Assembly: GCF_900186835.1 (NCBI RefSeq)
Contig: NZ_LT906448.1
Location: 1,278,501 to 1,342,500 of the forward strand
Origin: Pasteurella dagmatis
GTDB lineage: Bacteria > Pseudomonadota > Gammaproteobacteria > Enterobacterales > Pasteurellaceae
Direction: 5' to 3'
DNA: 64,000 nucleotides
The translations under genes and the position numbers were made by a program. Shown here one piece after another: positions 39,434 through 48,214 of this stretch (position 1 is its first letter; each line of letters begins with the position of its first letter). The notes beneath the pieces are model-generated. The model saw nothing but the letters and a program-made list of their open reading frames with translations. It ran no database searches and had not been told where the DNA came from.

Positions 39434-41503
39434 ATGACAACACAAAACTTCCTCGCCGAGATCGGCACTGAAGAGCTGCCACCGAAGGCGCTCAAGAAAT
39501 TAGCAACTGCATTTGCAGAGAACGTGGAATTAGAGTTAAACCAAGCGGGTTTAACCTTTGACAAAGTAGAATGGTTTGCGGCACCACGTCGTTTAGCAGT
39601 GAAAGTGTTAGGTTTAGCCACTAGCCAACCAAGCAAGCAAATTGAAAAACGTGGTCCTGCGGTGTCTGCGGCATTTGATTCTGAAGGCAAGCCAACTAAG
39701 GCGGCAGAAGGATGGGCGCGTGGTTGTGGGATCAATGTTGAGCAAGCAGAACGCATTGCGACTGATAAAGGCGAATGGTTAGTTCATCGTGCAACTATCG
39801 AAGGTCAACCAACCAAAAATCTACTTAAAGATATCGTTGCAAATGCATTAGCAAAATTACCTATTCCAAAACCAATGCGTTGGGCGGACAAAACTGTGCA
39901 ATTTATTCGCCCAGTTCACACTGTAACGATGTTACTTGGTGATGAATTAATCGAAGGCGAAATTTTAGGTGTCACAAGTGGTACAACAATTCGTGGTCAC
40001 CGTTTCCTTGGTGAGCATGAATTCCAAATTTCACACGCAGATCAATACCCTGCGCTATTAAAAGAAAAAGGCTCAGTAGTGGCTGATTTCAATGAGCGTA
40101 AAGCGTTAATTTTGGCAAAAGCACAAGAAAAAGCGACCGCACTTGGTGGTGTGGCTGATATTGAAGAAGACTTACTTGATGAAGTGACTTCACTTGTGGA
40201 ATATCCAAATGTCTTGGCAGCGAAGTTTGAAGAACGTTTCCTTGCCGTGCCTGCGGAAGCCTTAGTTTACACCATGAAAGGCGACCAAAAATATTTCCCA
40301 ATTTATGACAAAGAGGGCAAATTATTACCGCACTTTATTTTTGTATCGAACATCAACCCTGAAGATCCAAGTAAAATCATCGAAGGGAATGAAAAAGTGG
40401 TTCGCCCACGTTTAACCGATGCGGAGTTCTTCTTCAAAACCGACTTAAAACAACGTTTAGAAGATCAATTACCACGCTTAGAAACCGTATTATTCCAACA
40501 ACAACTTGGTACATTACGTGATAAAACCGCTCGCATTGAACAACTTGCAGGTGAAATTGCGAAACAAATTGGTGCAGATGAAACCAAAGCGAAACGAGCA
40601 GGTTTGCTCTCCAAATGCGACTTGATGACCAATATGGTGTTTGAATTTACCGACACCCAAGGCGTAATGGGAATGCACTATGCCCGTCATGATGGTGAAG
40701 ATGAAGAAGTGGCTGTAGCATTAAATGAACAATATATGCCACGTTTTGCAGGCGATGAATTGCCAAAATCCTTAGTGGCAAGTGCAGTAGCATTAGCAGA
40801 TAAATTTGACACATTGACAGGTATTTTCGGGATCGGTCAACAACCAAAAGGTAGCGCAGACCCATTTGCTTTACGTCGTGCGGCATTAGGTGTGTTACGT
40901 ATTATTGTTGAGAAAAACCTACCACTCGATCTTGAAGAAATTGTGAAAAAATCAGCCGCACTTTTCGGCGACAGACTCACAAATGCCAACGTTGTAGAAG
41001 AAGTTGTGGACTTTATGCTTGGTCGTTTCCGTGCATGGTATCAAGATGAAGGTATTGCGGTGGATGTAATTCAATCAGTCTTAGCACGTCGTCCAACCAA
41101 ACCATCAGATTTTGATGCCCGTGTACGTGCGGTATCACACTTCCGTACGTTAGAGGCAGCAGAAGCTTTAGCAGCAGCTAATAAGCGTGTAAGTAATATT
41201 TTAGCGAAAGTTGAAGGGGAATTACCTGCAACTATTGATACTGTATTATGCGTTGAAAATACGGAAAAAGTGTTGGCAGAACAAGTTATTGCACTACAAG
41301 CGGAACTTACCCCATTATTTGCCAAAGGTGAATACCAAGTGGCATTGGATCGTTTAGCTGCATTACGTGAGCCAGTGGATACATTCTTCGATAACGTAAT
41401 GGTGAACGTAGAAGATCAAAAATTACGTCAAAACCGTTTAGCTATCCTGAATAATTTACGTAATTTATTCTTACAAGTCGCTGATATTTCATTATTGCAA
41501 TAA
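39434..41503 (+). CDS. glyS: glycyl-tRNA synthetase, beta subunit
   Basis: The 689-residue protein starts [23 protein letters not shown] and contains [43 protein letters not shown] and [18 protein letters not shown], all typical of GlyS. It binds tRNA-Gly and completes the enzyme with GlyQ. I place the start at 39434; a longer frame to 39401 adds [11 protein letters not shown], which has no counterpart in the family. The 173-base gap before it shows only small palindromes (for example TATAGG-A-CCTATA at 39316-39328). Confidence 0.97.
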   Translation: MTTQNFLAEIGTEELPPKALKKLATAFAENVELELNQAGLTFDKVEWFAAPRRLAVKVLGLATSQPSKQIEKRGPAVSAAFDSEGKPTKAAEGWARGCGINVEQAERIATDKGEWLVHRATIEGQPTKNLLKDIVANALAKLPIPKPMRWADKTVQFIRPVHTVTMLLGDELIEGEILGVTSGTTIRGHRFLGEHEFQISHADQYPALLKEKGSVVADFNERKALILAKAQEKATALGGVADIEEDLLDEVTSLVEYPNVLAAKFEERFLAVPAEALVYTMKGDQKYFPIYDKEGKLLPHFIFVSNINPEDPSKIIEGNEKVVRPRLTDAEFFFKTDLKQRLEDQLPRLETVLFQQQLGTLRDKTARIEQLAGEIAKQIGADETKAKRAGLLSKCDLMTNMVFEFTDTQGVMGMHYARHDGEDEEVAVALNEQYMPRFAGDELPKSLVASAVALADKFDTLTGIFGIGQQPKGSADPFALRRAALGVLRIIVEKNLPLDLEEIVKKSAALFGDRLTNANVVEEVVDFMLGRFRAWYQDEGIAVDVIQSVLARRPTKPSDFDARVRAVSHFRTLEAAEALAAANKRVSNILAKVEGELPATIDTVLCVENTEKVLAEQVIALQAELTPLFAKGEYQVALDRLAALREPVDTFFDNVMVNVEDQKLRQNRLAILNNLRNLFLQVADISLLQ

Positions 41504-41529
41504 TTTAAAAATAATATACTAATTGAGAC

Positions 41530-41560
41530 CTGCTACTAAAACGATATTAGTAGCAGTTTC
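41530..41560 (+). terminator. terminator of glyS
   Basis: CTGCTACTAA / TTAGTAGCAG, a perfect 10-bp stem with a 7-base loop, followed by TTTC. Confidence 0.85.
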
Positions 41561-41582
41561 TTCCCTATGATTTTATTTTCAT

Positions 41583-41638
41583 AAAAAAATCCATTTCCTC
41601 ACGACTTCAAGCACAAACTCAGTTCAAGGAAATGGATT
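41583..41638 (-). terminator. terminator of the trimeric autotransporter gene
   Basis: AATCCATTTCCT / AGGAAATGGATT form a 12-bp stem around a 27-base loop; on the minus strand a run of T follows. Confidence 0.7.
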
Positions 41639-41677
41639 AAATATTGAATAGCTTTTAATTATATCAATATATGAAAA

Positions 41678-42898
41678 TTAAAAAGAGTAAGATATCCCGC
41701 CACCAAATGCCACATTTGATCCTGCTGTACCTAATGAAACCTTAACAGCAGTTCCATTTTGATAATAACTAGATAAACCGACTGCAATGGCATTCTTACT
41801 ATCAAAATGCCCTACACCAGCACCAATAGTCGTTTTTCCTGCAACTGCTGGCACAGGAATATTTGCCATTGCAGCAATGCTAGCAATACCACGACTGCTT
41901 AGATTCCTATTTTCTTGTATAGTATTCTGTAGCTGATGATATTTATGCTGCAATTTTGCTACATCATTACGAACTTCTTTTAATTGTTGCTCGCTTTGCA
42001 CCATATATTGAGCAGCTAAAGGGGACACTTGTATTTCTTTCTGCAGAGAATTAACAATGTTCTCGTTTTGAATATCGGTTGCTGTATTTCTTTCAACCTT
42101 CTCTTTTTCTGCAGATTTAGGCTCAACAGCTGCCCTTTCTTTTTCTTTATTATTTTCTGTTGATTCAGCTTTTACAACTTCCGTACTTTCTTGAGTTTGT
42201 TTAATATTAGCTAACAACTCTTTCGTTTTCTCTATCTCTTTTCTTAATTCTTCTACCTCTGTATTTTTAGTTTTTAAAGCCTCACTATCTTGTTCTAATT
42301 TTTTATTTTTTATTGCAATCTCTTTAGCTATCTTTTCAAGAAAAATAACTTTATCAGAAAGTTCTTTATTATTTTCTATCAGTTTATTTTTTTCTTTTTG
42401 ATAAATTTTACTTCTTTCTACTGTCGCATCAGCAACATAATCTAAAGTATTATTTACTGTGGTATAAATTTGACCTGGCGTATTTGAGATTAAATTAACG
42501 ACAGCATTTGGCAAACTTTTTTCAGCTGAAGATTTAATAGCGGAGATATTTTCCTGAATTCCTTTAAAATGTGAACCAAGATCACTTGATAATTTAACTA
42601 ATTTTCCTAAATCTCCATTGAATAAACTTGCAGTTCCACTTAAAAGTGTGCCTAATAATCCATTAGAAGGATTTACTACCTCACCACGTACTAACTTACC
42701 AATGATGTCCTTGTGCTTATAAACAACAATAGGCAATTGTGCACTATGATAGACCAGGTTGCTAACATTTTGGGCAAGATTCTCTGGTGCGGGAGCAGGT
42801 TGAGATGTTGAAGTTGAAGTTGAAGCTGATGCAGAATAAGAGGCTACACTTAAGGCAATACAAATTGACAATTTTGTCATAGACGTTAATTTATTCAT
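41678..42898 (-). CDS. YadA-type trimeric autotransporter, short stalk form
   Basis: The 406-residue protein has a signal peptide (MNKLTSMTKLSICIALSVASYSASA), a Ser/Thr/Pro-rich start containing STSTSTS from a threefold hexamer repeat, a helical region to residue ~165, then a long heptad-like coiled coil (~165-335; KNKLIENNKELSDKVIFLEK, KNTEVEELRKEIEKTKELL). The last ~69 residues form the YadA membrane anchor (IASIAAMANIPVPA ... GAGVGHFDSKNAIAVGLS ... VAFGGGISYSF). No NSVAIG-type head repeats are present, so the adhesive head is missing or of another kind. AAGGATCG precedes the ATG. It should sit in the outer membrane as a trimer; the ligand is unknown. Confidence 0.85.
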   Translation of the reverse strand: MNKLTSMTKLSICIALSVASYSASASTSTSTSQPAPAPENLAQNVSNLVYHSAQLPIVVYKHKDIIGKLVRGEVVNPSNGLLGTLLSGTASLFNGDLGKLVKLSSDLGSHFKGIQENISAIKSSAEKSLPNAVVNLISNTPGQIYTTVNNTLDYVADATVERSKIYQKEKNKLIENNKELSDKVIFLEKIAKEIAIKNKKLEQDSEALKTKNTEVEELRKEIEKTKELLANIKQTQESTEVVKAESTENNKEKERAAVEPKSAEKEKVERNTATDIQNENIVNSLQKEIQVSPLAAQYMVQSEQQLKEVRNDVAKLQHKYHQLQNTIQENRNLSSRGIASIAAMANIPVPAVAGKTTIGAGVGHFDSKNAIAVGLSSYYQNGTAVKVSLGTAGSNVAFGGGISYSF

Positions 42899-43114
42899 TT
42901 TCGATCCTTCTATTTGAATAAAAAAATTATAGAAATATAATGCGGGCAGGATTATATAATGATAAATTTATTTTTCACAAAAAAAATAATAAATTTCATT
43001 TCTATCCGAACTTTTTTTAATCTAAATGAACAAAATAAAATCAGAATAATTAATTATATTTAGAGTAATAAATTAGAAATTAAACACAATAAAAACAAAA
43101 TAAATTTAGTATAA

Positions 43115-43141
43115 AAATCTAAAAGCCGCTAACCTGCGGCT
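43115..43141 (-). terminator. terminator of the nadV gene
   Basis: AGCCGC-TAACCT-GCGGCT hairpin; on the minus strand it is followed by TTTAGATTTTT. Confidence 0.8.
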
Positions 43142-43167
43142 CAATAAAAATTAGATTAGATAAAATA

Positions 43168-44571
43168 TTAAGGTTTTAATAAATAACTTTCAGTACGTTT
43201 TCTAATAGTATCAAGGTCTTCATCGACTAATAATTTTCCGTCAACAAAAACAGGGCGTAATTGATTTATTTTATCTGATAGTTGACTTTGATTAATTGTT
43301 TCCCAATGCCCATCTTGTTTAATTAATGCTAATAATCCTTTCTTCGATCGTTTTGCTTGGCTAGTAATTGGATCTTTACAAATAGCGCGCCATTCACCAT
43401 CAATTTTGACCGCACTTGCTTTCATTGCCCAACCCATCGTATCACGATTGACTTGTTGTAATAGACCGCCCCCCATACCAAAAGCAACATTTTCTACGCT
43501 AAAGCCGAGAGCAATAATTGCATCAAGAATTTTGCCTAACGAATTTAAATTAATACCGTCACCTTGAATAACTCGTACACAGTCAGGCAATACTTTATAG
43601 CCCTTGTTATTTACAGTAGTACCAAATTTTTCTGCTAAAATCTCCAAAGTGCGACAAACCACTTTGACAGGATCTCCGCTATCTGGGCGAACGACCAAAG
43701 TACCTCCTTTTAATTCCACAAGCTCTTTTAGTTCCACACCCCAAATATTTTCCAAAGCATTCCAAAGATCATAGCTATCTGACACAACAGCATAAGTTTT
43801 ATTGGTACCTGCAAATTGCTCAACCATATTACGATAGGCATCGACTTCTCGTTCTTTGCCCCAAGAAGTCATTGTGCTATGTTCTGCTGCAGGAATCGAA
43901 AAAGCGGGCATTGTAGTAGCGTTATACCACCGCTTTGCAGCGATAAGTGCTGATACACTGTCAGTTCCCATAAAATTTACCAAATGAGCTAAACCACCTA
44001 ACGCAACAGTTTCTAAACTTGAAGCACCACGTGCACCAAAATCGTGTAATTTGAAACCCATACCATCTAAACTATCAGCCGTTTTTTCTAATGCTGCTTT
44101 AATTTTTTGCTTACAGTAATATGATACACTTGCCACAGTAGAGGGATACCAAATTGCTCGTAATAATGCGGTTTCTAAATAGCCGACTAACCAAAAAAAC
44201 TCAGGATCAGTATTTACAATTTGACATACTACGTTTCCAACAGGTAAAACAGTCCCTTCTGGGACAGCTTCAATTTTAATGGGTAATAAGCCTTGATGCT
44301 TATCTAATAAGCGTTGCCAACCTTGGCGATTAAATGGAAGACCGTGCGCAGTGAAGACAGTTTCTGCCTCATCAATATCATTATTCGTGATCGGAGTAAG
44401 TAAGTATTCTTTGATAAATGCCTGTAAACCAAAGAATAAAACATCGAGGTCTCCTCCACGTGCTTCAATATAATAAGAAATGTACTCTGTATTAGGTGGA
44501 TATTGCAACCAGTGTGATGCTTTATAACTATCTACATTTAGTAATAAATTAGAAAAATTTGATGTATACAT
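43168..44571 (-). CDS. nadV: nicotinamide phosphoribosyltransferase
   Basis: The enzyme makes NMN from nicotinamide and PRPP, the step that frees Pasteurellaceae from the V-factor requirement. The 467-residue protein resembles human NAMPT along its length: KLHDFGARGASSLETVALGG, HLVNFMGTDSV (the Asp that selects nicotinamide over nicotinate), IPAAEHSTMTSWG, VVRPDSGDPVKVV, RVIQGDGINL and FGMGGGLLQ. The start is the ATG at 44571 (MYTSNFSNLLL); an 18-residue hydrophobic extension to 44625 is less likely. It contains an uptake-signal core (43409-43417). No pnuC or nadR gene is adjacent, so it acts as a single-gene module. Confidence 0.93.
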   Translation of the reverse strand: MYTSNFSNLLLNVDSYKASHWLQYPPNTEYISYYIEARGGDLDVLFFGLQAFIKEYLLTPITNNDIDEAETVFTAHGLPFNRQGWQRLLDKHQGLLPIKIEAVPEGTVLPVGNVVCQIVNTDPEFFWLVGYLETALLRAIWYPSTVASVSYYCKQKIKAALEKTADSLDGMGFKLHDFGARGASSLETVALGGLAHLVNFMGTDSVSALIAAKRWYNATTMPAFSIPAAEHSTMTSWGKEREVDAYRNMVEQFAGTNKTYAVVSDSYDLWNALENIWGVELKELVELKGGTLVVRPDSGDPVKVVCRTLEILAEKFGTTVNNKGYKVLPDCVRVIQGDGINLNSLGKILDAIIALGFSVENVAFGMGGGLLQQVNRDTMGWAMKASAVKIDGEWRAICKDPITSQAKRSKKGLLALIKQDGHWETINQSQLSDKINQLRPVFVDGKLLVDEDLDTIRKRTESYLLKP

Positions 44572-44957
44572 TACATTTACTCTTAATAAACCATAAAAAT
44601 AAATGATATGATATATATACTTCACAAAAAAGCAATGAGAAACTTATTGTAGTTCAGAGTGTATTAACAAGAACAATCAAAGTGAGGTTTATTTTCTATA
44701 AGTTTCAAAACATTAAAAAAACAGACCGCACTTTTGATGAAATGAGTTATAAAATCTTAATAGAGAAATGATAGGCAGTGTCAACAACCCCATATATCGT
44801 GCTGTTTTATCAAATTGTTACATATCGATATCAATAAAGCTAATTTAGCTTTTTCTCTTTCCAATGACAGCTTGATAGTTTAGTGCCACAATTTTTCACA
44901 AAAAATAACCGCTCTTGAGAAACTCTTGAGCGGTTAAAATATGAATAGAAACAATGA
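44572..44957. other. non-coding region between nadV and miaB
   Basis: No gene seen. It holds the nadV leader (AT-rich), an uptake-signal core at 44725-44733 and the miaB terminator: AACCGCTC / GAGCGGTT (44907-44914 with 44928-44935), followed on the minus strand by TATTTTTTG. Confidence 0.75.
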
Positions 44958-46382
44958 TTAAGCGTGATAACGACCGACACCTAACTCATCTTCTTTACGG
45001 GTACGATTAATCACTGCTTGTGGCGATTGAACAACTCGTAAGCCCATTTGATCTTCAGTTCGCACCACATCACCACGTAATGAGTTAGTAAATACATCAG
45101 TAATTTTAATATCAACAAACTTGCCGATCATATCAGGTGTACCCACAAAATTCACAATACGATTAGTTTCTGTACGACCAGTTAATTCCATTAAATCTTT
45201 CTTCGATGGCCCTTCAACTAACACACGTTGTTCTGTACCTAACATTGCACGGCTAAATTGCGCAGCTTGATTATTAATGCGTTGTTGTAACACATATAAA
45301 CGTTGTTTTTTCTCATCTTCGCTGACATCATCTGGCATATCTGCCGCAGGCGTGCCAGGGCGTGCAGAATAGATAAAGCTGAAGCTCATATCGAAATTCA
45401 CTTGCGCAATTAAATTCATTGTTTGCTCAAAGTCTTCTGCAGTTTCACCAGGGAAACCTACGATGAAATCTGAGCTGATTTGAATCTCTGGACGCACAGC
45501 TCTTAATTTACGGATAATCGACTTATATTCTAATGCGGTGTGATTACGTTTCATCATTGATAACACTCGGTCGGAACCACTTTGCACTGGTAAATGTAAG
45601 AAACTCACTAGCTCAGGTGTGTCACGGTAAACATCAATAATATCATCAGTAAATTCAATTGGATGGCTTGTAGTAAAACGCAAGCGATCAATGCCATCAA
45701 TTGCCGCAACTAAACGTAGCAATTCAGCGAAAGTACAAATGCCGTCATCGTGCGTTGCACCACGATATGCATTTACGTTTTGCCCTAATAAATTCACTTC
45801 ACGCACGCCTTGTTCCGCTAGCTGTGCAATCTCAAATAACACATCATCAACTGGGCGGCTCACTTCTTCACCACGAGTATAAGGCACAACACAGAAAGAA
45901 CAATATTTATTACAGCCTTCCATAATGGAAACGAAAGCAGTCGGGCCTTCTGCTCGAGGTTCAGGTAAACGGTCGAATTTCTCAATTTCAGGGAAACTCA
46001 CATCAACAACTGAGCTTTTACCACCACGAATTTGGTTGATCATCTCAGGCAAACGGTGCAATGTTTGCGGTCCAAAAATAATATCAACATAAGGTGCTCG
46101 TGTGCGAATATGCTCCCCTTCTTGTGAGGCTACACAGCCACCAACACCAATAACAAGCCCAGGCTTATGTTTCTTTAATTCTTTCCAACGTCCTAATTGA
46201 TGGAAAACTTTTTCTTGTGCTTTTTCACGAATTGAGCAGGTGTTTAACAACAATACATCTGCTTCTTCTGGAATATCTGTAAGTTCTAAGCCGTGAGTAC
46301 TATTTAATAAATCCGCCATTTTTGATGAATCGTATTCATTCATCTGACAGCCCCACGTTTTAATATGTAATTTCTGCGTCAT
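44958..46382 (-). CDS. miaB: tRNA-2-methylthio-N6-isopentenyladenosine synthase
   Basis: MiaB adds the methylthio group at tRNA position 37 by radical SAM chemistry. The 474-residue protein has the N-terminal UPF0004 cluster cysteines ([42 protein letters not shown]), the radical SAM motif [18 protein letters not shown], and a C-terminal TRAM domain ([10 protein letters not shown]...[11 protein letters not shown]). Length is typical. It stands alone between nadV and ubiF. Confidence 0.98.
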   Translation of the reverse strand: MTQKLHIKTWGCQMNEYDSSKMADLLNSTHGLELTDIPEEADVLLLNTCSIREKAQEKVFHQLGRWKELKKHKPGLVIGVGGCVASQEGEHIRTRAPYVDIIFGPQTLHRLPEMINQIRGGKSSVVDVSFPEIEKFDRLPEPRAEGPTAFVSIMEGCNKYCSFCVVPYTRGEEVSRPVDDVLFEIAQLAEQGVREVNLLGQNVNAYRGATHDDGICTFAELLRLVAAIDGIDRLRFTTSHPIEFTDDIIDVYRDTPELVSFLHLPVQSGSDRVLSMMKRNHTALEYKSIIRKLRAVRPEIQISSDFIVGFPGETAEDFEQTMNLIAQVNFDMSFSFIYSARPGTPAADMPDDVSEDEKKQRLYVLQQRINNQAAQFSRAMLGTEQRVLVEGPSKKDLMELTGRTETNRIVNFVGTPDMIGKFVDIKITDVFTNSLRGDVVRTEDQMGLRVVQSPQAVINRTRKEDELGVGRYHA

Positions 46383-46528
46383 GTCGTTTAAAAAATTCAG
46401 TTAACCTATAAAAATTTGACTGGCTATTTTACAGGCTTGTCCTGATGCTGGCTAGCTAAAAAAGAGATTTCTTTTGAATTTTCCTCTTTGGCGGTAGAAT
46501 AAACCTCAAAAAAGAAAAGGAATACCTT

Positions 46529-47701
46529 ATGGAAGTCATACAAAAAGAAATTATTGTTGTCGGTGGCGGAATGGTTGGTGCAGCTTGTGCCTTAGGCTTA
46601 GGGCAACAAGGTCGAAATGTCCAACTGATTGAACATGCACCTTTGCCAGAATTTGTCCCAGATTCCCCTTATGACCTTCGTATTTCAGCGATCAGTGCTG
46701 CCTCTGTAAATTTATTAACTCAACTCAATGCTTGGCAACATATCAAAAATAGGCGAGTTTGCCCGTATCGTGCATTAGAAACTTGGGAAATTGATGGTTT
46801 CTCAACTTATTTTCACAGTAAAGAACTCAACTTGCCAGAGCTTGGATTTATGGTAGAAAATAACCTGATCCAATTAGGGCTTTGGCAAGCTATTTCCATA
46901 ACAGACAATGTACAAACGACCATTTCTCCGATTCAGAAAATCGAAAAGTGCGGTAAAAATTGGCAGATTTTTTTAGCAAATGGTGAAGCTTATCAAGCGC
47001 CTCTTGTAGTTGCTGCAGATGGGGCAAACTCAAAATTACGCAATATCGCAGGTATTGGACTCACCGGTTGGCAATATCGCCAAAGCTGTATGTTGATTAC
47101 AGTAACGACAGAACTTGAACAACAAGATATTACTTGGCAGCAATTCTACCCGTCTGGCCCTCGTGCCTTTTTACCCTTATTAGGTAATAATGCTTGCCTA
47201 GTGTGGTATGACTCACCAGAACGTATTCGTGAGCTCAAACAACTTTCAGCAGAAAAATTAGCAGAAGAAATCGAACAACATTTCCCGAGCAGATTAGGAA
47301 AAGTCAAAGTACAAAACGCAAACAGTTTTGAGCTAACACGTCGCCACGCACAAGATTATTTCAAACAAGGGATTGTATTAGTTGGCGATGCAGCACATAC
47401 AATTAACCCACTTGCAGGACAAGGCGTTAACTTAGGCTTTAAAGATGTAAAAGCATTACTTGAAGTGTTAGAAAGTGCGGTCAAAAATGGCGAAGATTTT
47501 GCAAGTGATGAAGTACTCGCTCAATATGAACGCAAACGCAAACCAGATAATTTAGTAATGCAATCAGGAATGGATATTTTCTACAAGGCATTCAAAGAAG
47601 ATATTCTCCCCTTGAAGATCGCACGCAATCTTGCTTTGTTTGCTGCCAATAAAGCCACACCGCTGAAAAAACAAGCCTTAAAATATGCGTTAGGCTTATA
47701 A
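46529..47701 (+). CDS. ubiF: FAD-dependent ubiquinone-pathway hydroxylase, UbiF type
   Basis: The 390-residue flavoprotein monooxygenase has the Rossmann FAD motif EIIVVGGGMVGAACALGLG, the UbiH/COQ6 motif LVVAADGANSKLR and the second FAD motif VLVGDAAHTINPLAGQGVNLGF. Among UbiF, UbiH and UbiI it is closest by eye to E. coli UbiF (VENNLIQLGLWQAI; RISAISAASVNLL; PYRALETWE). It should hydroxylate C6 of the demethoxyubiquinol ring. AAAGGA precedes the ATG. Two uptake-signal cores lie inside the gene (near 46948 and 47474). Confidence 0.85.
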   Translation: MEVIQKEIIVVGGGMVGAACALGLGQQGRNVQLIEHAPLPEFVPDSPYDLRISAISAASVNLLTQLNAWQHIKNRRVCPYRALETWEIDGFSTYFHSKELNLPELGFMVENNLIQLGLWQAISITDNVQTTISPIQKIEKCGKNWQIFLANGEAYQAPLVVAADGANSKLRNIAGIGLTGWQYRQSCMLITVTTELEQQDITWQQFYPSGPRAFLPLLGNNACLVWYDSPERIRELKQLSAEKLAEEIEQHFPSRLGKVKVQNANSFELTRRHAQDYFKQGIVLVGDAAHTINPLAGQGVNLGFKDVKALLEVLESAVKNGEDFASDEVLAQYERKRKPDNLVMQSGMDIFYKAFKEDILPLKIARNLALFAANKATPLKKQALKYALGL

Positions 47702-47716
47702 AAATTACAATAAACA

Positions 47717-47746
47717 AAAAGCCCTTGAATATTTTCAAGGGCTTTT
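47717..47746. terminator. bidirectional terminator between ubiF and rpsO
   Basis: AAAAGCCCTTGAA-TATT-TTCAAGGGCTTTT is a perfect 13-bp stem serving two convergent genes. Confidence 0.92.
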
Positions 47747-47770
47747 CTTTGGAATATATCGTAATAAAAA

Positions 47771-48040
47771 TTAGCGACGTAAACCTAAGCGAGCGATAGT
47801 TGAAGTATAAAGCTCAAGATTAGTACGTTTTAAGTAATCTAAAAGTTTACGACGACGAGAAACCATACGCAATAAACCACGACGACCGTGGTGATCTTTT
47901 TTGTGTTCAGCAAAGTGAGCTTGTAAGTGGTTGATTTGTGCAGTTAATAAAGCAATTTGCACTTCTGATGAACCAGTATCTTTTGCATCACGACCAAATT
48001 CAGCAACAATTGCTGCTTTTTTTTCTGTACTTAGAGACAT
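47771..48040 (-). CDS. rpsO: 30S ribosomal protein S15
   Basis: S15 is a primary 16S rRNA-binding protein. The 89-residue product starts [28 protein letters not shown] and has [22 protein letters not shown] and [10 protein letters not shown] stretches that bind the three-way junction. AGGAG precedes the ATG. The 174 bases upstream include an uptake-signal core (48163-48171) and the terminator of the receptor gene; no pnp gene is adjacent in this window. Confidence 0.98.
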   Translation of the reverse strand: MSLSTEKKAAIVAEFGRDAKDTGSSEVQIALLTAQINHLQAHFAEHKKDHHGRRGLLRMVSRRRKLLDYLKRTNLELYTSTIARLGLRR

Positions 48041-48176
48041 TTGATAACTCCTAAAAGTTAAGTTAAAAATACATCGTTAGCCGATCTCTAATCCAGCTAC
48101 GACAAAGGAATGTGAATTTTAGCATTGATTAGGATAAAAGCAATAAAATCTTTGTAAAATCCACCGCACTTTAAGC

Positions 48177-48205
48177 AAAAAGAAAGCCCGTTTTACAGGC
48201 TTTCT
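48177..48205 (-). terminator. terminator of the hutX-hutZ-receptor operon
   Basis: AGAAAGCC / GGCTTTCT stem with a 9-base loop, followed on the minus strand by TTTTTGC. Confidence 0.82.
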
Positions 48206-48214
48206 AAGGTTTGA

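Noticed and set aside
42811..42832. Hexamer repeat (three copies of GTTGAA) in the autotransporter gene as a phase-variation tract
   Set aside because: Only three copies, and a six-base unit keeps the frame, so it cannot switch the gene on or off.
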